Source: Flavobacterium weaverense
GTDB taxonomy: Bacteria > Bacteroidota > Bacteroidia > Flavobacteriales > Flavobacteriaceae
Assembly (NCBI RefSeq): GCF_003688495.1
Contig: NZ_REFH01000010.1
Coordinates: forward strand, 1 to 64,000
Length of the DNA: 64,000 nt
Reading direction: 5' to 3'
In this document: positions 53,470 through 62,795 of the stretch, piece after piece
Layout: each line of letters starts with the position of its first letter
Numbering within the stretch: the stretch's first letter is position 1
Made by a program: the position numbers and the translations under genes
Notes under the pieces: generated by a model
The model's input: the letters and a program-made list of their open reading frames with translations, nothing else
What the model was told of the DNA's origin: nothing
Database searches by the model: none

Positions 53470-54219
53470 ATGAAAAAGTCATTCATATTATTCTTGATAC
53501 TTGTAGTGAGTAATTCTTTCGCGCAATCGATTAATGATTATAGCGCTGTTATCGTGCCCTTAAAATATGATTTTTTGAAAGAGGAAAATCAATATCGTTT
53601 GAACACCTTGACAAAATACAATTTCATCAATGCAGGTTTTGTTGCGTTTTACGCTGAGGAAACTCTTCCTGCAGAATATAATGATCGTTGCAGTGTATTA
53701 CGTGCTAATGTGGAGAAGGAAAATGGGTTTTTAGTAACAAAGTTATATATTACATTAAGGGATTGTAATGACAAAGTTGTCTTTAAATCCGCAGTAGGAC
53801 GCAGCAAAGAAAAAGAATTTAAACTTGCTTATGCTGATGCATTGAACGAGGCTTTTAAGTCTATTTATGATTTACAGTATAAGTATAGTGGTGTAACTGT
53901 AAAAACTCAAGAAGCAGTTGTTCAGCAAACAGTGATAGCGCCTGCAGTAGATAAAGCGATTCCTGCTGAAGTAACAAAATCGGCTGTGATTTTAAATGAT
54001 GTTAATATGTTGTATGCTCAGGCAACTGCGACAGGTTTTCAGTTGATTGATAGCACACCAAAAGTAGTAATGAAATTGATGAAAACTTCGCAACCAAATT
54101 CCTTTATCGCTATTAGAGATGCGATTCAAGGTTCGTTGATTTTAAAAGAAAATCAATGGTTTTTTGAATACTATAAAAATGACCAATTAGTTTCTGAGAG
54201 GGTGAATGTTAAGTTTTAG
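53470..54219 (+). CDS. Exported hypothetical protein
   Basis: This 249-residue protein is not recognised, but begins with a signal peptide (KKSFILFLILVVSNSFAQS) and SINDYSAVIVPLKYDFLK. The N-terminal two-thirds is beta-rich (about 20-130: NTLTKYNFINAGFVAFY, KVVFKSAVGRSKEKEF). The C-terminal part (about 175-249) is separate, with LYAQATATGFQLIDSTPKV and a short SERVNVKF end. It lies two bases after the YjjG-like gene, so it is probably co-transcribed with mpl-radC-yjjG. A function in the envelope is inference. Confidence 0.75.
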   Translation: MKKSFILFLILVVSNSFAQSINDYSAVIVPLKYDFLKEENQYRLNTLTKYNFINAGFVAFYAEETLPAEYNDRCSVLRANVEKENGFLVTKLYITLRDCNDKVVFKSAVGRSKEKEFKLAYADALNEAFKSIYDLQYKYSGVTVKTQEAVVQQTVIAPAVDKAIPAEVTKSAVILNDVNMLYAQATATGFQLIDSTPKVVMKLMKTSQPNSFIAIRDAIQGSLILKENQWFFEYYKNDQLVSERVNVKF

Positions 54220-54262
54220 TACTTTAATTATATGCCAATTGCCAATAGCTAATAGCTAGAAT

Positions 54263-55540
54263 TTAATATCCGTATTTATCTTTCCAACGGTTTTTAAGAA
54301 ATTCCCGGATGCTATTCTCTCTTGAATTGTTTCCGGGAATATATATTGGGTTTTTACTTAAAGCGTCTGGTAAAAATTCTTGCTCTGCAAAATTATTAGC
54401 ATAATCATGCGAGTATTTATACTCTTCACCATATCCTAATTCTTTCATCAATTTGGTTGGTGCATTTCTCAAATGAATCGGCACTGGTAAATCCCCCGTT
54501 TGTTTTACTAATTGTTGCGCAGTTCCTATTGCTAGATACGAAGCGTTGCTTTTAGCTGAAGTTGCAAGATAAACGGCACATTGACTGAGAATAATTCTGC
54601 TCTCTGGATAACCAATAGTTGTTACGGCTTGAAATGTATTATTTGCCATGATAAAAGCTGTCGGGTTTGCATTACCAATATCTTCACTACTCAAGATAAG
54701 CATCCTTCTTGCAATAAATTTTACGTCTTCGCCACCTTCAATCATTCTAGCCAACCAGTAAACGGCTCCATTAGGATCACTACCGCGAATGGATTTTATA
54801 AATGCAGAAACGATGTCATAATGTTGCTCACCTGATTTGTCATACAAAACGGTGTTTTGTTGCACTAATTCAAAAACGCGTTTGTTAGTGATGATAATTT
54901 CGTCTTCATTAGAAGCGTTTACTACTAGTTCAAAAATATTCAATAGTTTGCGTCCGTCGCCTCCAGAAAGACGCAGTAAAGCCTCTGTTTCGTTTAGTCT
55001 TATATCTTTAGTTGCTAAATAGGCATCAGTTGTCATCGCTCGGTCTAAAAGTGCTTCTAGATCTTTTTTTGTGAAAGCATTCAATACATAAACTTGGCAG
55101 CGAGAAAGTAAAGCGGGAATAACTTCAAAACTCGGATTTTCTGTAGTAGCACCTATCAGTGTTATCCAACCTTTTTCTACTGCTGCTAATAAAGAGTCTT
55201 GCTGCGATTTACTAAAACGATGAATTTCATCAATAAAAAGAATAGGATTTCGTGCAGTAAACAAACCGCCACTTTGCTTTGCTTTTTCAATAACATCTCT
55301 AATATCCTTAACACCAGAATTTATAGCGCTCAAAATATAGAAAGGACGTTTAGATTCTTGCGCAATAATTTGTGCTAAAGTGGTTTTCCCTGTTCCCGGC
55401 GGACCCCAAAAAATTATTGAAGGAATAATTCCTTTTATAATTTGTTGCGTTAAAGATCCGTTTGGGCCAACTAAATGATCCTGACTAATATACTCTTCAA
55501 GTTTTTGAGGGCGAATGCGTTCTGCAAGTGGTGCTTCCAT
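54263..55540 (-). CDS. rarA: Replication-associated recombination ATPase RarA (MgsA)
   Basis: RarA (about 425 residues) is a clamp-loader-like AAA+ ATPase that acts at stalled replication forks. It has Walker [17 protein letters not shown], Walker [17 protein letters not shown], sensor 1 [20 protein letters not shown], and [14 protein letters not shown]-terminal RarA-type marks are [17 protein letters not shown] and [17 protein letters not shown] start it at the ATG at 55540 ([12 protein letters not shown]); the frame beyond has only a TTG. It is monocistronic. Confidence 0.94.
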   Translation of the reverse strand: MEAPLAERIRPQKLEEYISQDHLVGPNGSLTQQIIKGIIPSIIFWGPPGTGKTTLAQIIAQESKRPFYILSAINSGVKDIRDVIEKAKQSGGLFTARNPILFIDEIHRFSKSQQDSLLAAVEKGWITLIGATTENPSFEVIPALLSRCQVYVLNAFTKKDLEALLDRAMTTDAYLATKDIRLNETEALLRLSGGDGRKLLNIFELVVNASNEDEIIITNKRVFELVQQNTVLYDKSGEQHYDIVSAFIKSIRGSDPNGAVYWLARMIEGGEDVKFIARRMLILSSEDIGNANPTAFIMANNTFQAVTTIGYPESRIILSQCAVYLATSAKSNASYLAIGTAQQLVKQTGDLPVPIHLRNAPTKLMKELGYGEEYKYSHDYANNFAEQEFLPDALSKNPIYIPGNNSRENSIREFLKNRWKDKYGY

Positions 55541-55623
55541 TTTATTACTTTTATTCCGAGATAAAGATTTGTACAATTCAGTTTAGCGCTGCTAATACAG
55601 TGTAAAATTACTATTTTTTTAGG

Positions 55624-55705
55624 AGCTATTCCAGCTATCCTTTGCAATCTTGCATGCCGAACACCGGCAATCAAGGATTTTTATTTCTATCTGGGCTATT
55701 AGAGT
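55624..55705. repeat. Member of the AGCTATTCCAGCT-type intergenic repeat
   Basis: It begins AGCTATTCCAGCT then ATCCTTTGCAATCTTGC, and includes gaacaccggcaatcaagg and atctgggctattag. The first block matches 44924 and, inverted, 32292-32269. It lies in the 424-base gap between rarA and the rhomboid gene. Confidence 0.6.
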
Positions 55706-55791
55706 ATTATTCAAAAAGAAAATCGTTAATAGGTAGATTAAATTTCGATTCTTACTTTCCGCTTTGCGATGATATTCGGCTAGTTAAAGGA

Positions 55792-55824
55792 ATCTTTGTC
55801 AAAGTTTAGAACTTTGACAAAGAT
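55792..55824. repeat. Perfect 15-bp inverted repeat
   Basis: ATCTTTGTCAAAGTT, the spacer TAG, then AACTTTGACAAAGAT: the arms are exact reverse complements. There is no T run on either side, so a terminator is not the obvious reading. It is in the gap between rarA and the rhomboid gene, about 140 bases before the latter's ATG. Confidence 0.85.
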
Positions 55825-55964
55825 GTACACTATAATAAATTCCTCTAGAAGGTATTCTATTATTGTTAACCGTGATCATCTTCAGCATAAAGATGACAAA
55901 ATAGCACTATTTTTACTTTGGTTCCATTATTGAAAAGATAAGTAACTATCCAACACGATAAAAG

Positions 55965-56747
55965 ATGAGCGACAAACATTTTAAATTTACTAACGCTTTG
56001 ATTACAGCACCTCTTTTATTTGTTGTTGTATTGTGGCTAGTATTTTGGCTTGATTTTCGATTCGATTTTAAATTTGTGCAAAACGGAATTTACCCTCGGT
56101 CTTTTTCTGGTTTACAAGGTGTAATCTTTAGTCCTTTTATCCATGCTGATTTAGAACATTTATATAATAATTCAATTCCTATTTTAGTTCTTTTAGCAGC
56201 ATTGCAGTTTTTTTACCCAAAGCAATCTCTAGCAGTAATAGTTTATGGCATTTTATTGTCGGGTATGATAACATGGATTATTGGTAGGGAAAATTACCAT
56301 ATTGGCGCAAGCGGATTGATTTATGTGTTATTTAGCTTTATCTTTTTCAAAGGAATTCAAACAAAACATATCCGACTCGTTGCCTTATCGCTTGCCGTTA
56401 TCGTTGTTTACGGTGGACTAGTATGGTACATTTTTCCAACACCTGATGTTCGTGGTGAAAAATCAATTTCTTGGGAAGGACATTTAGCAGGATTGTTGAC
56501 TGGATTTATTCTATCGATTATTTATAAAACACCTGAATTTAAAAAAGTGGCCAAATATGAATGGGAAATGCCTGACTACGATCCAATAAACGATAAATTT
56601 ATGCAGCGATTTGATGATAGTGGTAATTTTGTCAATTTACCGGTAGTAGTGGAGGAGGAGCCAGTTATAAGCTACTTTTCGACTGATTTATCAGTTAATT
56701 ATATAATTGTGGTAAACGAAAAAAACGAATCAAAACCGGAGTCTTGA
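55965..56747 (+). CDS. Rhomboid family intramembrane serine protease
   Basis: This 260-residue membrane protease cleaves transmembrane substrates. The catalytic dyad is Ser116 in IGASGLIYVLF and His173 in WEGHLAGLLTG, both inside predicted helices. An entry loop FIHADLEHLYNNS matches the family. About six hydrophobic segments are visible, with a soluble C-terminal tail (about 195-260). The stop lies within a terminator hairpin. The substrate is unknown. Confidence 0.9.
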   Translation: MSDKHFKFTNALITAPLLFVVVLWLVFWLDFRFDFKFVQNGIYPRSFSGLQGVIFSPFIHADLEHLYNNSIPILVLLAALQFFYPKQSLAVIVYGILLSGMITWIIGRENYHIGASGLIYVLFSFIFFKGIQTKHIRLVALSLAVIVVYGGLVWYIFPTPDVRGEKSISWEGHLAGLLTGFILSIIYKTPEFKKVAKYEWEMPDYDPINDKFMQRFDDSGNFVNLPVVVEEEPVISYFSTDLSVNYIIVVNEKNESKPES

Positions 56748-56753
56748 TTCGTT
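56724..56753 (+). terminator. Terminator of the rhomboid gene, overlapping its stop
   Basis: AACGAATCAA pairs with TTGATTCGTT, with the stop codon inside the right half. The tail is short (TATTATATATTTTC). Confidence 0.6.
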
Positions 56754-56795
56754 TATTATATATTTTCTAAATCTTTTTTAAAAAGAATGATCGTT

Positions 56796-57533
56796 TTATT
56801 GTTGTCTTTGTCTTACCGCTTCATATAGAAAAGCACCACAAGCCACGGAAACATTTAGTGAGCCGATAGTTCCAAACATTGGTAATTTAGCTTTCTCATC
56901 AACGATTTTTAAAACAGATGGGTTTACACCACGATCTTCTGAACCCATAATGATTGCTACCGGTTCGTCTAATGCAATTTCGTAGATATTTTTATCTGTT
57001 TTTTCAGTTGCAGCAACAGTTTTAATTCCGCTAGCTTGTAAAAGAAAAATAGCATCTTTAATATGTTCCACCTTGCAAATAGGAATATTGAATACTGCTC
57101 CAGCGGATGTTTTTACTGTATCGCCATTTACAGGTGCAGAACCTGCTTTTTGAACTATAATTCCATTTACGCCTGTACATTCGGCAGTACGAATTATTGC
57201 ACCAAAATTACGTGCATCAGATATTTGATCTAAGATTAAGAACAACGGTTTTTTTCCGTTTTCAACAACTGATTCTATTAAAGTTTCTAAGTCAAAAAAT
57301 GAAATAGGAGAAATTGTTGCTACAGCACCTTGATGGTTATTAGGCGTTAGTCTATTTAGTTTTTCAACGGGAACATAGGAAAAATTAATATTTCCTCGCT
57401 TCATCACTTTCATTAAGTCTTTCATTAGTCCGCTGCTAGCTTCCTTCTGAATGTAGACTTTATCTACTGTAGCGCCTGCTTGGATTGCTTCAATGATCGC
57501 TCTAATCCCAAATATTTGATGTTCTTTTTCCAT
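56796..57533 (-). CDS. rlmB: 23S rRNA (guanosine2251-2'-O)-methyltransferase RlmB
   Basis: RlmB (245 residues) methylates the 2'-O of a peptidyl-transferase-region guanosine. It has an N-terminal substrate-binding domain (about 1-75), then the SPOUT fold with DARNFGAIIRTAECTGVN (motif 1), AIIMGSEDRGVNPSVL (motif 2) and IGSLNVSVACGAFLYEA (motif 3). The knotted C-terminal motifs are complete. A -7 type TATCTTTG lies four bases before the ATG. TrmH-type tRNA methyltransferases are the nearest alternative. Confidence 0.92.
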   Translation of the reverse strand: MEKEHQIFGIRAIIEAIQAGATVDKVYIQKEASSGLMKDLMKVMKRGNINFSYVPVEKLNRLTPNNHQGAVATISPISFFDLETLIESVVENGKKPLFLILDQISDARNFGAIIRTAECTGVNGIIVQKAGSAPVNGDTVKTSAGAVFNIPICKVEHIKDAIFLLQASGIKTVAATEKTDKNIYEIALDEPVAIIMGSEDRGVNPSVLKIVDEKAKLPMFGTIGSLNVSVACGAFLYEAVRQRQQ

Positions 57534-57537
57534 TGTG

Positions 57538-57545
57538 CAAAGATA
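57538..57545 (-). promoter_or_regulatory. -7 type element four bases from the rlmB ATG
   Basis: The minus strand reads TATCTTTG, then CACA, then ATG. Spacing equals that at the SDR, UbiA-like and TPR genes. Confidence 0.5.
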
Positions 57546-57583
57546 TAAAAAAAACCCATCAGTTGGTACTGATGGGTTTTTAA
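57546..57583 (-). terminator. Terminator of the SusC-SusD operon
   Basis: AAAACCCATCAG pairs with CTGATGGGTTTT around a short loop, followed on the minus strand by a T run between susD and rlmB. Confidence 0.88.
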
Positions 57584-57603
57584 GTATTTAATTTTGGACT
57601 AAA

Positions 57604-59055
57604 TTAGAATTTATCCCAGAATATTTTAGTTGAAAGAGCATTACCGCCTATTGCAGCAATTGCAGCGTCAACATTAGCAGTATTTAAAGTCTGCTCTCTT
57701 GCAGGGTAAGAATAACGAACTGGTACAGCAGCGATTCCGTTATAAGCAGCAACTGGTGCTACTAAAATTGGGAAATCTAATCTTCTGTAAGAACTCCATG
57801 CTTCAAAACCTCTGTTGTATAATGCAAACCAAGCTTGTTCACCAATCTTTTGTTTGTAAGTACCAGTAGCTGTTGCATAAGCAACATCAGGTCTAGCTAA
57901 ATAAGTAGCAATATCAGTAGCGCCTACTCCCCAGCTTTCCATTGATGCAGTGATTGCAGCATTGTAGTGAGTTGTAACAGTACCACCTACAGCAACACCT
58001 TTAGCCACAGCTTCTGCCAATAAAAATTCTATTTCAACATAGTCAAAGATAGTTCCTGGGTAAGAAGGTACAGTTAAACTTGGGTTGATTTTAGAGAAAT
58101 TTTCGTAAGTGTTTCCAGCTCCGTAGATACCTCCTGAATAAGTAGTCGCTCCATCATTCAATGCGAAGTATTTTGCTCTTCTTGGATCAGATTTAGCATT
58201 CATTTTATCTACCAAAGTATTAGCAGGAACAAAGTCATTTCTACCTGAAGCAACTAAATCAACAAACAGTGGGTTTGCATTTGGCTGTGCTCCTAAGTAA
58301 TTTAATTTTGCATTTTCACTATTTGAAGCAATCGTACCAGCTGCAACAGCTGCTAATATTTCAGTAGTTGCGTAAGCTGGTTCAACATCAAACATGTTAA
58401 CAGCTAAACGTAAACGCAATGAGTTAGCAAATTTTTTCCACTTTGCAGCAGATCCACCATTAACTAAATCAGCAGTTCCAAAACTACCTGCTGTAGTTGA
58501 CAACGCAGCTACATCAGCAGTTAATCTAGTGATTAAGTCTTTATAGATTGTTTTTGCATCATCGTACTTAGGTAATGGTTTAGTTGAAATGTCATTTGAT
58601 TCAGTGTAAGGAATATTACCAAAAGTATCAACTAAAATACTGTAAGAATAAGCGATATGAATATCAATAATTGCTTTCTTGTTAATCAAAATAGCTGTTT
58701 CAGTAGCATTTAGCGGTGTTTGAGCGTCTAATAGCATTTTTGATTCTCTCAAATCTGTAATTACATCGCGATAAAACACAGTCCAGTGCGTATCTGGAAT
58801 AGAACGTGTCGTGATATTATACTGACTTTCATCAGGATAAGTAGTTTCAGTCCAGTGCTGTGCGAATAAACGGAAAACATTATTATTTACACTAGTACTT
58901 TGCATTTGGTTTACCATTGCTTTTTGGGCAGATGTAAATAAATACTCAGGTTGTGTTGTGGTCGGATTTTTTTTGTCTTCATTTAATCCGGTAATATCAT
59001 CAGTACAAGAAACTGATAGTGCGACAAACGCCATTAATAATACTATCTTTTTCAT
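57604..59055 (-). CDS. SusD/RagB family nutrient-binding lipoprotein
   Basis: This 483-residue surface lipoprotein binds a nutrient and hands it to SusC. It begins with a lipoprotein signal (MKKIVLLMAFVALSVSC, lipidated Cys in VSC) and the region DDITGLNEDKKNPTTTQPEYLFTS typical of the SusD-like group 2 subfamily. A helical TPR-like core follows (WTVFYRDVITDLRESKML, AIIDIHIAYSYSILVDTFG), ending IFWDKF. It follows susC by three bases. No sugar-active enzymes, sulfatases or regulators are adjacent, so the substrate is unknown; this subfamily often takes oligopeptides or oligosaccharides. Confidence 0.88.
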   Translation of the reverse strand: MKKIVLLMAFVALSVSCTDDITGLNEDKKNPTTTQPEYLFTSAQKAMVNQMQSTSVNNNVFRLFAQHWTETTYPDESQYNITTRSIPDTHWTVFYRDVITDLRESKMLLDAQTPLNATETAILINKKAIIDIHIAYSYSILVDTFGNIPYTESNDISTKPLPKYDDAKTIYKDLITRLTADVAALSTTAGSFGTADLVNGGSAAKWKKFANSLRLRLAVNMFDVEPAYATTEILAAVAAGTIASNSENAKLNYLGAQPNANPLFVDLVASGRNDFVPANTLVDKMNAKSDPRRAKYFALNDGATTYSGGIYGAGNTYENFSKINPSLTVPSYPGTIFDYVEIEFLLAEAVAKGVAVGGTVTTHYNAAITASMESWGVGATDIATYLARPDVAYATATGTYKQKIGEQAWFALYNRGFEAWSSYRRLDFPILVAPVAAYNGIAAVPVRYSYPAREQTLNTANVDAAIAAIGGNALSTKIFWDKF

Positions 59056-59058
59056 AAT

Positions 59059-62000
59059 TTAGAATTTAAATGTTAGGTTACAACCGATATTTCTTGTCGA
59101 TGGTAATGAACCAGCTGAATAACCAGAAGATAAGTTACCAGATGCTAAACCAGATTCTGGATCTGCTTCTGGAAGGTTTTTGTGAATGATCCAAAGATTA
59201 GAACCAACAACACTGAATTTCATGTCTGTTAATCTTAATTTTGATGTAATTGAAGTAGGGAAACTGTAAGTAATATTTACTTCTCTTAATTTCACGAAAG
59301 ATGCATCATAGATGAAAGCAGCATTTGGAGCTCTTCTATAACCAAAAACATTACCGTACTCTTCCGGAGCAGATGTTCTAACTGTATTTGGAGTTCCGTT
59401 TGCTTGAACACCTTTAAGGATTAGACCTCCACCGTTTGCAAGTGTATTACGTACTGGTTTACCTAAATCATTTAATCCTGCAGTTGATTGTGATATTCCT
59501 AATGCTTGACCGTATGATTGATCTAGAGAGAAAATATCTCCACCTTTTTGCATATCAATTAAGAAACCAAGAGATAAATTTTTGTAAGTAAATTTGTTAC
59601 GAACACCACCAGTCCAATCTGGAGTAACATTACCAATTACATTGTTGGTAGATGTATTGATTACATAACGTCCTAGTGGGCTAATAACTCTTTCACCGTT
59701 AAGGTATGTAAAGTCAGTTCCTTTAATCGCTCCGTAAGCTTGTCCTACTTGTGCGTTAATAGTAACTCCACCTTGGAAACTTCCTAATTGTAAATTTGGA
59801 AGACCTTCATTTAAACTTACTACTTCATTTTTATTAGTAGCCCAGTTAACAAATATGTCCCACGTGAAATCATTTGTTCTTACTGGAGTCAAATTAAATT
59901 GAACCTCAATACCTTTATTTTCAACAGAACCTGCATTTACATATCTTGAAGAATAACCTGTAGATGTTGGGTAAGATACTGGGAAAATTTGATCAACACT
60001 CAACGTTTTGTAAGCAGCAACATCAAATCCAAGTCTTCTCTTGAAGAATTGCATTTCTAAACCAAGTTCTTGTGTCGTTGATTTTACTGGACGTAAAGCT
60101 GAGTTGTTCTTAGTAGAAGGAACGGAATAAATTTGGTTTGAACCAAATGGATCTGATTTATCATAAGCGTCAACTAAAGCTTGTGAAGGAGAACCTAATG
60201 GGCTTTCAGCATAACTAGCTCTTAATTTACCAAAAGATAACCATGGAGCATCGATAGATTTTGTAAATACATAACTTCCAGAAATCGAAGAAGTAGGCAT
60301 TGAGTTATTTCCAGCAGGTAATACGGAGAATGCATCACGTCTATAAGTTCCATCAACAAAGATAAAATCTTTGTATCCAAAAGAAGCAGAAGCATAGTAA
60401 GAGTTAACTCCTGTATTTACTTCAGATTCAACTGGGAAAGGGTTAGCTGCAACTGAGTTAGATAGACTATAGATTCCAGGAACAATTAATCCACCTTGCG
60501 TTGAAGCTAAGATAGACGTTGTTCTAATTCTATTTGCAGTACCTCCAAGGATTCCGTTGAAAGTAATGTCTTCGCTGATGTTTTTCTTGAATGCTAAGAA
60601 GAAATCATAATTTTGCTCAGAGAAATTACGGTTGAATTTTTGGTATCCTGAAGATTCTGACAAACGGTTAATACCAAATGCTTGTGCTTTTGCACCAAAA
60701 GCTCTTCTTTCTTCTCTTAATTCAGCGTAAGTATCTGTAGATACACGTCCAGTTGCAGTTAACCAGTCTGTAAATTTATAATCTAATTTTACGTAACCGT
60801 TAAAACGATTTCTTTCGTCATTTTGGTAATTCTGGTATCTTTCAAAGTAAGGGTTGTCCCAGAAAGCTGGAATAAGGTTACCTTTAATTGGGCTTGTCAT
60901 GTTCCAAGAGATGTTTTTACCACCTGATCTATCATAAGCTTGTTTTAGTTCGCTAATATCAACGTTAGTTTGCCACCACTGACGGAACAAACCTGTAATG
61001 TTAGCGCTATATCCTGTTGAGTTTCTACCTACTGTAGTTTGTGCGTTGTAGTTCACATAAGAAGATAAAGATAATTTATCTGAAATTTCGTGACTAAATT
61101 TCAAACTAAAGCTATTTTTCTTCATTTCAGAATTTGGCATTAAACCAGTTTGTCTGAAATTATTATAGTTTAAAACAAAATTAGTTTTGTCATTACCGTC
61201 TTCCAAAGAGATTGAATTACCAATAGAAAGTGGCGTTTCAAAAAATGAAAGTGGAGTGTTTTTTGCAGCTTGCCAAGGAGTAGCTTTACCGAATTGATCA
61301 GTAAATGGTGTAAATGCACTCCATTGATAAACCATAATACTTGGATCATAAGCAGCTCCCCATGAACCATCTTCATAAGTAGGAACTACATTGTCAATTG
61401 TTCCGTCACCATTAATGTCTGCTCTGTCAAAAGGACCTTTTCCAGTTGGACCGTAATAAGGACCATAACCAGCTCCGTATTTATCTTGGTATTTAACAAA
61501 TGTTGATTTGTCAATACTACCAACTGTAACTTCAGAAGATATGGTTACTCCTAAACCTTTTTTAGCTCTTCCTTTTTTAGTCGTAATCATTACTACACCA
61601 TTACCAGCTTGGTAACCGTATAATGCTGATGCAGCCGCTCCTTTTAAAACGTTTACTGATTCAATATCATCAGGATTGATATCCATTGCACTGTTTCCAT
61701 AGTCATATGTTGTACCAGAACCTGTAGTTTGGCCACCAGTATTAGAGTTTACGTTTGAATTGTTCAATGGAACACCATCAATTACTACAAGCATCTGATT
61801 ACTTCCAGTAAGGTTTTTAATACCACGAGATACAATGTTAGTAGAACCACCAAAGTTGTTGTTTCTTCTAATTGCTACTCCTGCTACTTTACCTGAAAGT
61901 TCATTGAAGAAGTTTCCACTTCCTGAACCTGCAGTGATATCACCACCTTTTACTTCTTGCGAAGCATAAGTAAGAGATTTTTTCTCTCTTCTTATTCCTA

Positions 62001-62328
62001 ATGCTGTTGTAACGACAGCACCTTCTAGTTCGATTGCTTCACTTGCTAGTTTGACGTTCATAGAACTTGAACTTGCTTTAACCTCTTGAGATTTCATCCC
62101 GATGTAGCTAAATACAAGCACTTGGCTAGGTGTTGCTCTGATAGAATACTTTCCATCAAAATCAGTTTGTGTTCCAGATTGAGTTCCTTTGACTAATACG
62201 CTCACGCCTGGTAAAGGCAATCCTGAATTGTCGGAAACAGTTCCTGAAACGGCTCTTTCTTGCGCAAATGTAATCTGCGCCACTAATGCTATTAATAGCA
62301 TTAAGAATCCATTGAACTTTAGTTTCAT
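59059..62328 (-). CDS. SusC/RagA family TonB-linked outer membrane transporter
   Basis: This 1089-residue TonB-dependent outer-membrane channel imports large nutrients with its SusD partner. It has a signal peptide (KLKFNGFLMLLIALVAQITFAQ), a carboxypeptidase-regulatory-like domain (about 23-95: VSGTVSDNSGLPLPGVSVLVKG), a plug with VVTTALGIRREKKSLTYASQ and IDGVPLNNSNVNSNT, then beta-barrel strands ending in STRNIGCNLTFKF. The order SusC-SusD with three bases between is standard. The locus continues leftward to a terminator and is flanked on the right by a second partial SusD gene. Confidence 0.92.
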   Translation of the reverse strand: MKLKFNGFLMLLIALVAQITFAQERAVSGTVSDNSGLPLPGVSVLVKGTQSGTQTDFDGKYSIRATPSQVLVFSYIGMKSQEVKASSSSMNVKLASEAIELEGAVVTTALGIRREKKSLTYASQEVKGGDITAGSGSGNFFNELSGKVAGVAIRRNNNFGGSTNIVSRGIKNLTGSNQMLVVIDGVPLNNSNVNSNTGGQTTGSGTTYDYGNSAMDINPDDIESVNVLKGAAASALYGYQAGNGVVMITTKKGRAKKGLGVTISSEVTVGSIDKSTFVKYQDKYGAGYGPYYGPTGKGPFDRADINGDGTIDNVVPTYEDGSWGAAYDPSIMVYQWSAFTPFTDQFGKATPWQAAKNTPLSFFETPLSIGNSISLEDGNDKTNFVLNYNNFRQTGLMPNSEMKKNSFSLKFSHEISDKLSLSSYVNYNAQTTVGRNSTGYSANITGLFRQWWQTNVDISELKQAYDRSGGKNISWNMTSPIKGNLIPAFWDNPYFERYQNYQNDERNRFNGYVKLDYKFTDWLTATGRVSTDTYAELREERRAFGAKAQAFGINRLSESSGYQKFNRNFSEQNYDFFLAFKKNISEDITFNGILGGTANRIRTTSILASTQGGLIVPGIYSLSNSVAANPFPVESEVNTGVNSYYASASFGYKDFIFVDGTYRRDAFSVLPAGNNSMPTSSISGSYVFTKSIDAPWLSFGKLRASYAESPLGSPSQALVDAYDKSDPFGSNQIYSVPSTKNNSALRPVKSTTQELGLEMQFFKRRLGFDVAAYKTLSVDQIFPVSYPTSTGYSSRYVNAGSVENKGIEVQFNLTPVRTNDFTWDIFVNWATNKNEVVSLNEGLPNLQLGSFQGGVTINAQVGQAYGAIKGTDFTYLNGERVISPLGRYVINTSTNNVIGNVTPDWTGGVRNKFTYKNLSLGFLIDMQKGGDIFSLDQSYGQALGISQSTAGLNDLGKPVRNTLANGGGLILKGVQANGTPNTVRTSAPEEYGNVFGYRRAPNAAFIYDASFVKLREVNITYSFPTSITSKLRLTDMKFSVVGSNLWIIHKNLPEADPESGLASGNLSSGYSAGSLPSTRNIGCNLTFKF

Positions 62329-62339
62329 TTTATAATGTT

Positions 62340-62737
62340 TTGAATTAGTCTCGCAAACCTCTTAATAAATCGTTAAAATTCCTAATTTCTTTTAACTTTT
62401 AACACCAAGTGGCTGTTTTTATTATATTAAAAGTACTTTATCTAACAAAATATGATTCAAAATTCATTTTTAATAATTGTGAGAATTCACTGGTATCGCA
62501 CTGATAGTAAGGTTTCACTGTATTTTTTTATCATTTTATGTAGGATATTTACTTATCTACAATATAAACTCACTTAAAATTTATTTTATCAGCATTATTA
62601 TGAAAATGTTGATTTTAGAGTTCAATTTCGCATTAAAAATTATTTGTAGTATAAAATAAAGTTCTGTTTAAAAATTATACTCAAATAGTATAAAAGTGTC
62701 AATACTGTGGTAAATTATTCTAAATATCTGTAAATGA
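62340..62737. other. Upstream region of susC, no gene seen
   Basis: About 400 AT-rich bases lie between the susC ATG and the upstream terminator. No ORF, tRNA or strong hairpin is seen. No clear TAnnTTTG is found on the minus strand near the susC start. Promoter or other control signals must be here but are not visible by eye. Confidence 0.4.
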
Positions 62738-62775
62738 AAAACGTCCTTTTAAATTTATTTAAAAGGACGTTTAAC
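62738..62775 (-). terminator. Terminator after the surface lipoprotein gene
   Basis: AAACGTCCTTTTAAAT pairs with ATTTAAAAGGACGTTT with a three-base loop; a short T tract follows on the minus strand. Confidence 0.75.
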
Positions 62776-62795
62776 TAATATAAAAATGTTACTCT

